DNA of 64,000 bases from an uncultured Granulosicoccaceae bacterium (lineage in GTDB: Bacteria; Pseudomonadota; Gammaproteobacteria; CALCKW01), in NCBI GenBank assembly GCA_937965695.1, contig CALCKW010000012.1:186001-250000 (forward strand), given 5' to 3'. Shown here piece by piece: positions 44,196-51,524 of the stretch. Numbering within the stretch: position 1 is the stretch's first letter; each line of letters begins with the position of its first letter. Under the pieces are notes generated by a model that was not told the origin of the DNA, did no database searches, and worked only from the letters and a program-made list of their open reading frames with translations. A program made the translations under genes and the position numbers.

Positions 44196-44966
44196 TCAGC
44201 GCCCCATCCAACCACCGTCGACAGTCAATATTGAGCCGTGCATATAGTCCGACGCTTTAGACGCGAGGAAAACGGCCGGTGCCGCGAAATCCTCTGGCGT
44301 ACCCCAGCGCCCTGCTGGGATGCGATCCAATATAGCTTTTGATCGATCGGGGTCATTGCGCAGTGCTTCGGTGTTGTCGGTATTGATGTATCCCGGTGCG
44401 ATCGCATTGACGTTGACACCTTTAGCAGCCCATTCATTCGCCAGCGCCATCGTCAACTGACCAATGCCACCCTTGGAAGACGCATAACCGGGCACGGTAA
44501 CGCCGCCTTGGAATGTCAGCAAGGAGGCGGTAAAGACGATCTTGCCACCACCATTGGCTATCATCGAACGGCCAATCTCTCGGCTCAGCACAAACTGCGA
44601 AGACAAGTTGACTTGAATCACTTCGTCCCAGAGTTCATCGGGGTGTTCAGCCGCGGGCGACCGTTGAATGGTGCCCGCGTTGTTGAACAAGATATCAATA
44701 TTGGGATGATCGGCGAGCACTTGTGCAGCAAATTCCACCACTTGATCCCGCTGAGAAAAATCACATCGATAAGCCGAACATTTTCGACCAAGACCCGTGA
44801 CCGTTTTTTCTAACTGGCTGCCTTCACTTTCCAGGCTTGCACTAACACCAATAATATCCGCGCCCGCTTCGGCCAGCGCATTGGCAATACCAAGGCCAAT
44901 GCCCCGCTTAGCACCCGTGACCAAAGCGGTTTTACCTTCCAGGCTAAATGTATCTAATACAGACAT
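44196..44966 (-). CDS. SDR oxidoreductase, KduD-like
   Basis: A 256-residue short-chain dehydrogenase. The cofactor loop is TGAKRGIGLGIANAL near 17-31, NNAGTIQRS holds the structural Asn motif, and the catalytic Tyr/Lys lie in YASSKGG near 160, with GYINTDNTEALRND downstream. The last pattern is typical of 2-dehydro-3-deoxy-gluconate 5-dehydrogenase (KduD). It follows the alcohol dehydrogenase gene by four bases and is the third gene of the sugar-acid-like operon. Substrate is inferred from family and context. Confidence 0.88.
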   Translation of the reverse strand: MSVLDTFSLEGKTALVTGAKRGIGLGIANALAEAGADIIGVSASLESEGSQLEKTVTGLGRKCSAYRCDFSQRDQVVEFAAQVLADHPNIDILFNNAGTIQRSPAAEHPDELWDEVIQVNLSSQFVLSREIGRSMIANGGGKIVFTASLLTFQGGVTVPGYASSKGGIGQLTMALANEWAAKGVNVNAIAPGYINTDNTEALRNDPDRSKAILDRIPAGRWGTPEDFAAPAVFLASKASDYMHGSILTVDGGWMGR

Positions 44967-44970
44967 TTAA

Positions 44971-46014
44971 TTATTCTCCAGCCAGACTTATGAGGGTTTT
45001 CATTGCATTGGGGTTACTGGTCAACTCGACAAAAGCCGACTCAATATCTTCCAGCGCTTTGATATCAGTGATCATGGCACTCACGTCTATTTTTCCGTCT
45101 GCCAGTAGCTGTAACGCTTGATCGTAGTCTTCGGGTTCATATACCCGCGCACCCAGCATTTCTATTTCGCGCCAAAAAAACTGAAACAGATCGATAGTGG
45201 GCTTTGTCGCGTGGATAGCCACCATGCAAATCCGGCCTCGCGTCGAAGCCACTTGAGTCATTAAATCCACACCCGGCTGGCTACCGGAGACCTCAAACAC
45301 CACGTCTGCACCTTTGCCACCAGTGGCTTCGGTGTAGGCTGCTGCGACATCCATCTCCGCCGGGTTGTAAGTTGTGTAGCCTTGTTTTTCGGCAAAAACC
45401 AAACGGTTTTTATTGATCTCGCTGATAGAGACATTTGCACCTGCCGCGTTCGCCACCATGGCGACCAACATACCGATGGGGCCACCACCAATCACAAGGA
45501 CGTCTTCACCAGCGGCAACACGTGCCCGTTTATTGTCATGGCATGCAACAGCAAGCGGCTCCACCAAAGCCGCATGAGAGAGAGACAGCCCCTCAGGCAA
45601 GGCATGCACCGTGTGCGCTGGCACGCTCCATTTTTCTTGGAAAGCACCGTTGGTGTCTATGCCCAAGAACTTAAGGTTTTGGCAAATGTGCTGATGGCCG
45701 CGATTACACGCTGGGCAGTCACCGCAATGATCCAGCGGGCGCACGACCACAGGCTGGCCCACTTTAAAATTGGTCACACCGTCACCCAGTTGCGACACCG
45801 TGCCGGACATCTCGTGACCGATGACTCGATGATCGCCCACACGTGCATCCATGTGACCGAGATAAATATGCAAATCGGTACCGCAAACCCCACAAAAGGC
45901 TACATCGATTTGTACTTCACCTGCGCCTGGCCCCGGAGCGGCGATTTTTTCAACCGTAAATGTTTTATCGCCGGTATAGAACGCAGCAGAAATTGTTGTG
46001 TCAGTCATGGTCAT
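44971..46014 (-). CDS. Zinc-dependent medium-chain alcohol dehydrogenase
   Basis: A 347-residue MDR enzyme. The catalytic zinc ligands are Cys in FCGVCGTD and His in VIGHEMSGTV; the structural zinc cysteines are in DHCGDCPACNRGHQHIC. The NAD site is VLVIGGGPIGMLVAMVANAAG near 172. It resembles threonine, sorbitol and L-galactonate or idonate 5-dehydrogenases. Start ATG has AAAGAG upstream. It lies between the enolase-superfamily gene and the SDR gene, in line with oxidation of a sugar acid. The exact substrate cannot be read. Confidence 0.9.
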   Translation of the reverse strand: MTMTDTTISAAFYTGDKTFTVEKIAAPGPGAGEVQIDVAFCGVCGTDLHIYLGHMDARVGDHRVIGHEMSGTVSQLGDGVTNFKVGQPVVVRPLDHCGDCPACNRGHQHICQNLKFLGIDTNGAFQEKWSVPAHTVHALPEGLSLSHAALVEPLAVACHDNKRARVAAGEDVLVIGGGPIGMLVAMVANAAGANVSISEINKNRLVFAEKQGYTTYNPAEMDVAAAYTEATGGKGADVVFEVSGSQPGVDLMTQVASTRGRICMVAIHATKPTIDLFQFFWREIEMLGARVYEPEDYDQALQLLADGKIDVSAMITDIKALEDIESAFVELTSNPNAMKTLISLAGE

Positions 46015-46065
46015 TTATCTCTTTGTCCGTTTCAGTCAGCGACTTGAAGCCACCAAAATATTAAA

Positions 46066-47166
46066 TCAGTTGTTCAATAGCATCTCATGCGGCGTTAACT
46101 TCGGCCAGTCAAAAACCACGCCTGTTCCAGGCTCATCCGAGGCAACGGCCTGTTGGTTTTCTACCAGCAATGGACGTGTGGTGTACGTATCGATAGGAAA
46201 CGAGTGTACCTCTATCCAACCGGCATTGGGCTGAGCTGCAACAAGACTGACGTGCAGTTCTTGCATGCCATGACTGCATACCGGAATGCCATTTATTTTG
46301 CTCAGTGCCGCTACCTGTAACCAACCCGTTATACCACCGCAGTTAGAAGCATCTGGTTGCACAAAACTCAGGCCTGCCCGATCAAAGGCATACTCAAACT
46401 CGTGAATCGTGTGTAGATTTTCACCCATCGCCAATGGCATACCGGTCGCTCTGCCAATGTCGGCATAACCGTCGTAATCATCGGGAATAATGGGCTCTTC
46501 AAACCAAAGCAAATTATAAGGTTCAAAAGCATGACAGGCTTCTATCGCTTGCTCTTTGCTCATCGAGTAATTGGCATCAACCATAAAGGCGATCTGATCA
46601 CCGATCAGTTCACGCACTGCTGCAACACGCGCTACATCCTGCTCTAAGGTTGGCTGGCCAATTTTAATCTTCACGCCATTGAAGCCACGATCGAGGTAAC
46701 GCTGCACACTGCCCAGCAGTTTATCGAGGGGAAAATTGAGATCAATACCACCGCAATAAGCTTTACTCAAATGGCTGGTGCCCCCCGCCATTTGCCACAG
46801 CGGCTGCGCTAAGCGTTTGCCGCGGATATCCCAAAGGGCAATATCGACAGCGGAGATCGCGAAAGAAAGAATGCCACCACGCCCGACATAGTGCATATGC
46901 CAAAGCAGCGACTCATAAATTTGCTCAATAGGCTCCCCATCTTGCTGCAGTAGAAAGGGCTTTATATCGTGCTCGATCAACGCTGCTATCGCACGCCCTC
47001 CTCGGCCACCTGTATAGGTGTAGCCCGTGCCCTCGATCCCGCTCTCAAGCCTAACCGTGGCAGTAACAAGCTCAAAGTGGGTATGACTGCCGTGCTTGGC
47101 ATCGACGAGAACCTCTTCCAGCGGAACGTGGAAGAGTCGTGTTTCTATTGAGACAATTCTATCCAT
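46066..47166 (-). CDS. Enolase-superfamily dehydratase (mandelate racemase subgroup)
   Basis: About 366 residues from the ATG at 47166, with GAGGAG six bases ahead. The N-terminal cap (about 1-125) precedes a TIM barrel. All catalytic residues of the mandelate racemase subgroup are visible: Lys166-x-Lys168 in VKIKIG, metal ligands Asp197, Glu223 and Glu249 (VDAN, FEEP and GEN), and the Asp272-His299 dyad (QPDAS and SHG). Members dehydrate acid sugars such as galactarate, fuconate or gluconate, or racemise betaines. It heads an operon with an alcohol dehydrogenase and an SDR, so I favour an acid-sugar dehydratase. Confidence 0.9.
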   Translation of the reverse strand: MDRIVSIETRLFHVPLEEVLVDAKHGSHTHFELVTATVRLESGIEGTGYTYTGGRGGRAIAALIEHDIKPFLLQQDGEPIEQIYESLLWHMHYVGRGGILSFAISAVDIALWDIRGKRLAQPLWQMAGGTSHLSKAYCGGIDLNFPLDKLLGSVQRYLDRGFNGVKIKIGQPTLEQDVARVAAVRELIGDQIAFMVDANYSMSKEQAIEACHAFEPYNLLWFEEPIIPDDYDGYADIGRATGMPLAMGENLHTIHEFEYAFDRAGLSFVQPDASNCGGITGWLQVAALSKINGIPVCSHGMQELHVSLVAAQPNAGWIEVHSFPIDTYTTRPLLVENQQAVASDEPGTGVVFDWPKLTPHEMLLNN

Positions 47167-47281
47167 CAGGCACTCCTCGGTTGAGACAGAGGATACCAGC
47201 ACACGGTTTGATATCAGATAGCGTGAGCAACTTTAATTAAAAATAGCTAAACGCTACATTTTAGAACGGCCTAGCAAGAAA

Positions 47282-48045
47282 TTAACGATAAAGCAGTGAT
47301 GGCAACCAAAGCGAAATACTAGGAATGAGTATAAGCAGTGCAAGGCGAATAATATCCACCGTCCAAAATGGTGTGACACCCTTGAAAATAGTCCGTGTGG
47401 AAATATCCGGTACCGTTGCCGATAGCACAAAAACATTCAAACCCACCGGCGGTGTGATCAAACTAATCTCAGTGACCACCACAACAACAAGGCCAAACCA
47501 CACGGGATCCAAGCCCAATGCCTGCACAACAGGGAAGAACACAGGCAATGTTAGAAGCAACATCGAGAGGCTTTCAAGCAGCATCCCCAGAACCACGTAG
47601 ACCAACATCATGGCGGCTATGACCAGCAGCGGAGACACTTCCAGATCTGACAACCATGCGCACAGATCTTGCGGGAAGCCTGTGCACGTCACAAAGCTCG
47701 ACAGCGCCTTCCAGCGTTCAGCCTTTGGCGTAACCGCCCCGGGAGGCCCTGCTTCGGGGTTGCGCCAGACAGGGAAACGCACGGCTGCCAAGTAGAGCAG
47801 TATCCCTAATATTCCGGGAAATACACCGGCGGCAAAAGCTCTCTGATGCTGGTTTCTGTAAAGACACCATAGATGATTAAAATAACTCTAGGCGGAATTT
47901 ATATGCCAAGTGTGACTCCCACTGCTATAGACGCAGAAGCCAGGCTATCAGCGTATTTAAACTCTCTCATGGGGCCAATTGCCACACGAGACATCGTCGC
48001 GGCGGTAGCTAATGACGAGCCACAAATTGCCGCTGCAACCAGGGC
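47282..48045 (-). pseudogene. Decayed TRAP transporter large permease (dctM-like)
   Basis: The minus strand reads as a DctM permease in pieces. From about 48045, AAICGSSLATAATMSRVAIGP and SIAVGVTLGI are in one frame, followed by an in-frame TAA (near 47900) where IPPRV continues. Then a T-run is one base short, shifting the frame at ELLPP / AAGVFPGILG near 47830. The frame continues to 47282 with NPEAGPPGAV and then jumps to the C-terminal part (MLLESLSMLLLTLPVFFPVV, EISLITPPVGLN), so about 100 residues in the middle are lost. The N-terminal half is missing. No DctP or DctQ is seen. It once imported a carboxylate, probably the substrate of the downstream operon. Confidence 0.85.
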
Positions 48046-48400
48046 GTGACGTCACTTCATAATGGGTTCTTCAAGAACGGAAAGTGAAGGCGAGAGTGGC
48101 TAGCGAATTCCGCGACACCAACAAGATTTTGTACACCGCAATATACTGGTAAAAATCTTTAGCATGCGCAAAGAAACTATATTCAATTGCATATTTTTTC
48201 ACGTAAAAGTCTCATGTGCAACCAAAAAAGCACGCCAGCCGAAACAATGCCCCCGAACCAATTAATCCTCCGGTGGCCTGAGTAGAAACAAAAGGCTGCA
48301 AACAAACTCACCGCGAGCACCGTTTTTGCAACAACTAAAAGAGAGCGAGAACACCGCCTATAATTGGTACACAGGAACCTAAAAACAAAGAGTCACAGAT
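48046..48400. other. Spacer between dctM relic and M42 peptidase gene
   Basis: About 355 bases with no open gene. It contains GTTCTT-C-AAGAAC (48066-48078), a perfect 13-base dyad close to where the dctM similarity stops. The right end must hold the peptidase promoter. Confidence 0.4.
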
Positions 48401-49621
48401 ATGTCAGAGAACAAACCTTGGGCGCAGCCCATGCCAGATGCACAATTTGATCGCATGCGCGACATTATCAGCGCCCCCAGCCCGGTGGGCTTAGAGAGCG
48501 CGATGACTCTTGGTGCCATTAAACCTCAGATGGATGCCTTTGCACCTGAAAGCTGGGCGATGCACCAGTTCAAGGGAAATGCCGGTGTTGTTTGGGATTC
48601 ACACCCGGGTCGAGACGATATGTTTAGCGTGATGCTGATAGGGCACGCTGACAAAATCCGATTGCAAGTTCGCCAAATAGGCAACGACGGAAAGATTTGG
48701 GTCAACAGCGACTCTTTTTTACCCTGCACACTGCTCGGCCACGAAGTGATCTTGTTCAGCGAAAACCCTGATTCTCCAGGTGACTACCGAGCACTGAAAG
48801 GTGGCACGATAGAAGCTCTTGGTGCGATCCACTTCTCCGACCCAGCACAGCGCACCGGTGCCAAAGGCATCAAGCCGGAGCAACTCTATCTAGACCTGCA
48901 AATTCACGGTGAAGAGAAAAAGAAGCAGATCGAAGCGTTGGGTGTACGTCCCGGCGACACTTTGATCCTTAACCGCCCGATAAAACGCGGTTTCAGCCCA
49001 GATACTTTCTACGGCGCTTATTTAGACAACGGACTCGGATGCTTTGTCACCGTAGAAGTTGCTCGCCTGATCGCCGAAGCGGGAGGCACTAAAAATGTGC
49101 GCTGCCTCTACGCCATGGCAGCGTACGAAGAGATTGGCCGTTTCGGCAGTCGTGTCATTGTGGGCGAGATGAAGCCCGATGCAATTATCGGAATAGACGT
49201 CAATCACGATTACGTCGCAGCACCCAATATCGCGTCACGCAAGATGCAGCCGCTGGAAATGGGCAAGGGTTTCACGTTGGGTGAAGGTGCAATTACCAGC
49301 ACACAACTCAACGCACGAATCGAGCGCGCCTCAATAAAACACGATATTCCAATGCAGCGAGATGTGTTGGGTAGGGATACCGGCACAGACGGCATGGCAG
49401 GTGTATTAGCCAGCGTTGATTGCGCTGCGACAACCATAGGGTTTCCAACTCGCAACATGCACACGATCTCCGAAAGTGGTCACACCGGTGATGTGCTGGC
49501 TTCGATTTACGTGCTCAGCGAAACCATCTTAGCGATGGACAGCGAGCAAGACTTAGCCACTAGCTTCAAGGAAAACCACCCAAGACTCGACCTTGCCTCA
49601 CCGCTGAAGCACGGCGAATAG
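48401..49621 (+). CDS. M42-family metallopeptidase
   Basis: A 406-residue cytoplasmic aminopeptidase-like protein. Family metal ligands appear in order: His82 in LIGHADKI, Asp in AYLDNGLGC, Glu-Glu in AAYEEIGRFGS, Asp in GIDVNHD and His in FPTRNMHTISESGH. M42 peptidases form large tetrahedral particles and trim peptides, and some members have been reassigned to endoglucanase-like or osmolyte roles without firm proof. The ATG lacks a strong ribosome site. It precedes hspQ by 54 bases on the same strand; a shared role in protein turnover would make sense but is inferred. Confidence 0.9.
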   Translation: MSENKPWAQPMPDAQFDRMRDIISAPSPVGLESAMTLGAIKPQMDAFAPESWAMHQFKGNAGVVWDSHPGRDDMFSVMLIGHADKIRLQVRQIGNDGKIWVNSDSFLPCTLLGHEVILFSENPDSPGDYRALKGGTIEALGAIHFSDPAQRTGAKGIKPEQLYLDLQIHGEEKKKQIEALGVRPGDTLILNRPIKRGFSPDTFYGAYLDNGLGCFVTVEVARLIAEAGGTKNVRCLYAMAAYEEIGRFGSRVIVGEMKPDAIIGIDVNHDYVAAPNIASRKMQPLEMGKGFTLGEGAITSTQLNARIERASIKHDIPMQRDVLGRDTGTDGMAGVLASVDCAATTIGFPTRNMHTISESGHTGDVLASIYVLSETILAMDSEQDLATSFKENHPRLDLASPLKHGE

Positions 49622-49675
49622 AAAGATCCGTGTGGCGCTCAATTTCACGAGCGCCGCACTATTGAGAGTCTCGAT

Positions 49676-50002
49676 ATGATTAATCTTGCAAAATTCAACA
49701 TCGGCCAAGTCGTCAAACACAGATTGTTTGATTTTCGAGGTGTCATCTTTGATGTGGACCCCAACTTTAGTAACTCCGAGGAATGGTACCAATCTATCCC
49801 AGCGGAGATTCGACCTCGGCGCGATCAACCCTTTTACCACCTCTACGCTGAAAACGACGAGATGGAATACATTGCCTACGTCAGTGAACAGAATCTGTTA
49901 CCCGACGACAATCAAAAACCTCTTCGCCACCCAGACATTTCCGACATGTTCAGCTGCGACCCGACTGGGCGCTACCAACTGCTGCCCCAGCACAGTCACT
50001 GA
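49676..50002 (+). CDS. hspQ: Heat shock protein HspQ
   Basis: A 108-residue protein of the HspQ/YccV (hemimethylated DNA-binding) family, with KFNIGQVVKHRLFDFRGVIFDVDP at the N-terminus and PFYHLYAENDEMEYIAYVSEQNLL in the middle. E. coli HspQ binds hemimethylated oriC DNA and acts as a specificity enhancer for Lon. The alternate frame at 49686-50006 is a shadow. It lies downstream of the M42 peptidase and may share its promoter. Confidence 0.93.
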   Translation: MINLAKFNIGQVVKHRLFDFRGVIFDVDPNFSNSEEWYQSIPAEIRPRRDQPFYHLYAENDEMEYIAYVSEQNLLPDDNQKPLRHPDISDMFSCDPTGRYQLLPQHSH

Positions 50003-50375
50003 TTAACCCACTGATTCTGTTCGAAGAACAAATTTTCACCTCGTTCAAAAAAACCAAAGTATGCCTAGCTGCGCGGTGACTTAATAAGCACAACCAATAA
50101 CCATTGTCAGACGAATCAGCTACCTTTCCAATTTGCAAAGTTTGGGTAACTTTACAGCCATTCGCAGCCAAAAATGCGCGTAAGTGATTGATATCAAGAA
50201 ATCTGCGTACATTTACGCAACAATAGATCATATGAATCAGCGTTAATCTGATCAATGCAACAGGCGTCACTGACGTCTTTGCTTAGTCCTTAACAACTGT
50301 CGCCGATAACGGTTTTGCTCCTAAAGAGCGTGTAATAAAACCGCCATCTCTCACAGATATTAAGGATAGACCCAC
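50003..50375. other. Pilus-locus leader region with a hairpin
   Basis: About 370 bases without a gene. CGGTTTT (50310-50316) pairs with AAAACCG (50337-50343), and inside it GCTC pairs with GAGC. This nested hairpin ends 32 bases before the pilin ATG and would lie in the pilin leader RNA. No T-run follows the stem, so it is unlikely to be a terminator; it may stabilise or control the pilin mRNA. I cannot pick a promoter. Confidence 0.45.
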
Positions 50376-50993
50376 ATGAATTTTTCTAAGAAAAAGGCAT
50401 TGTTCGCCTTGGCCGCGACGAGCCTTCTAAGCACTCAGATCCAAGCGGCATCAGTAAGCGGCTCGATGGACCTGAAAGTGACAATGCCTGAGATCTTGGT
50501 TCTTTATCACTTTGATGAAGTGCAAATTGACCTTTCGAGCGCTACTACTTCAACAGCAGCAAACGACAGCGACGACCACGAGATTTCCGAGACATTTGCT
50601 GGCACAATCTCAGGCACTATGGGCACGCCGATCACCCAAGCACTGAGCATCACGGGTACAGATACCAACCCTGCCGCAACTGGAACAGTAGAAGTTACCC
50701 TTACCGACGCTTGGGCTGTTCGCAGCATCTCTAGTGCCGATGTAACAGTTACCGGTAGCATTCAGACGAATGACCTAACACACGCTGACGGTTCTACAAT
50801 CGGTGTAGCTGCCATGGAATTGACGTCCGGTGCCAATACAGGAACATCTGTCGATCTAGCGCCCCAGTGGGCCCTACAAACAGGTGACATCAGTTTCGAA
50901 CTAGACCTATCTGCGGCTTCTCATGCTGGTCTCTACGAAACTGCGGGCACTGACGCTACGGACACATTCTTGCTTACGTTAACGGGTAACTAA
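50376..50993 (+). CDS. Secreted pilin-like major subunit (chaperone-usher-type locus)
   Basis: A 205-residue exported protein with AAGGA nine bases before the ATG. The signal peptide ends near IQAAS (24). The mature part is short strands rich in Thr, Ser, Ala and Asp, with no cysteine and no charged core, as in fimbrial subunits. An exposed N-terminal segment (ASVSGSMDLKVTMPEI) could act as donor strand. It is the first gene of a four-gene run followed by a chaperone, an usher-like barrel and a tip-like protein. The family is not one I can name; the archaic and alpha classes of chaperone-usher pili are the nearest. Confidence 0.75.
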   Translation: MNFSKKKALFALAATSLLSTQIQAASVSGSMDLKVTMPEILVLYHFDEVQIDLSSATTSTAANDSDDHEISETFAGTISGTMGTPITQALSITGTDTNPAATGTVEVTLTDAWAVRSISSADVTVTGSIQTNDLTHADGSTIGVAAMELTSGANTGTSVDLAPQWALQTGDISFELDLSAASHAGLYETAGTDATDTFLLTLTGN

Positions 50994-51000
50994 ACTACCC

Positions 51001-51017
51001 GCGCCGCTGAGGCGCTT
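51001..51017 (+). terminator. Intercistronic hairpin after the pilin gene
   Basis: GCGCC (51001-51005) pairs with GGCGC (51011-51015) around GCTGA, followed by TTT, between the pilin stop and the chaperone start. A weak terminator here would give far more pilin than usher transcript, as in known pilus operons. Confidence 0.55.
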
Positions 51018-51023
51018 TAACGT

Positions 51024-51515
51024 ATGCACGTAAGAATGAAGTCTTTCGTATTGGCGCTCACTTTTTTGAGCGCCAGTGCGCACAGCCAAGCCGCTGAGCC
51101 ACCCCCGGCCCAACTAGGCATTGCCCCACCCCGAATAGAGTTAGATTTGGAAGGTCGAGCTAACAACGAGTCGATTACCATCTTTAACTACAGCGAAAAG
51201 CCCAAAACGATTGATCTAGAGCTGATTAACATGTCGGCCATTCCAAACGGTGAAGTCATCGCGCCAGGGCCACAATCTCTCAGTCGCTGGACACTGTTTA
51301 ACCCCAAGCGATTCACCATTGCTCCTGGTGAGTCTCAAACCGTGCGCATGTCTATCCGACCCCGAACTAAATTGGTGTCAGGCACACGCTATGCGCTGCT
51401 GAGTGTTCGACAGGACATGAGCGAAAGGGCTAAGACCTCCCAAAACGAAGAAGGGGATCTAACCGTAAGCATTGGCTCTAGTTACGGCCTGCCAGTTATT
51501 GTTCACATTCCTTAA
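51024..51515 (+). CDS. Single-domain PapD-like periplasmic chaperone
   Basis: A 163-residue exported protein with a signal peptide ending near HSQAAE (24). It has the first immunoglobulin domain of pilus chaperones: IAPPRIELDLEG, a strand with TIFNYSEKPKTIDLELI, the F1-like stretch TLFNPKRFTIAPGESQTVRMSIRP, and the G1-like end GSSYGLPVIVHIP. Then it stops. Normal chaperones carry a second domain of about 90 residues; here the usher starts nine bases after the stop, so no room is left for a missing half. No cysteine is present. This is either a new compact class or an ancestral form. Confidence 0.78.
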   Translation: MHVRMKSFVLALTFLSASAHSQAAEPPPAQLGIAPPRIELDLEGRANNESITIFNYSEKPKTIDLELINMSAIPNGEVIAPGPQSLSRWTLFNPKRFTIAPGESQTVRMSIRPRTKLVSGTRYALLSVRQDMSERAKTSQNEEGDLTVSIGSSYGLPVIVHIP

Positions 51516-51524
51516 TACGCAAGA

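Noticed and set aside
49950..50270. 106-codon minus-strand frame after hspQ
   Set aside because: It overlaps the hspQ end antisense, has no ribosome site and no protein-like pattern.
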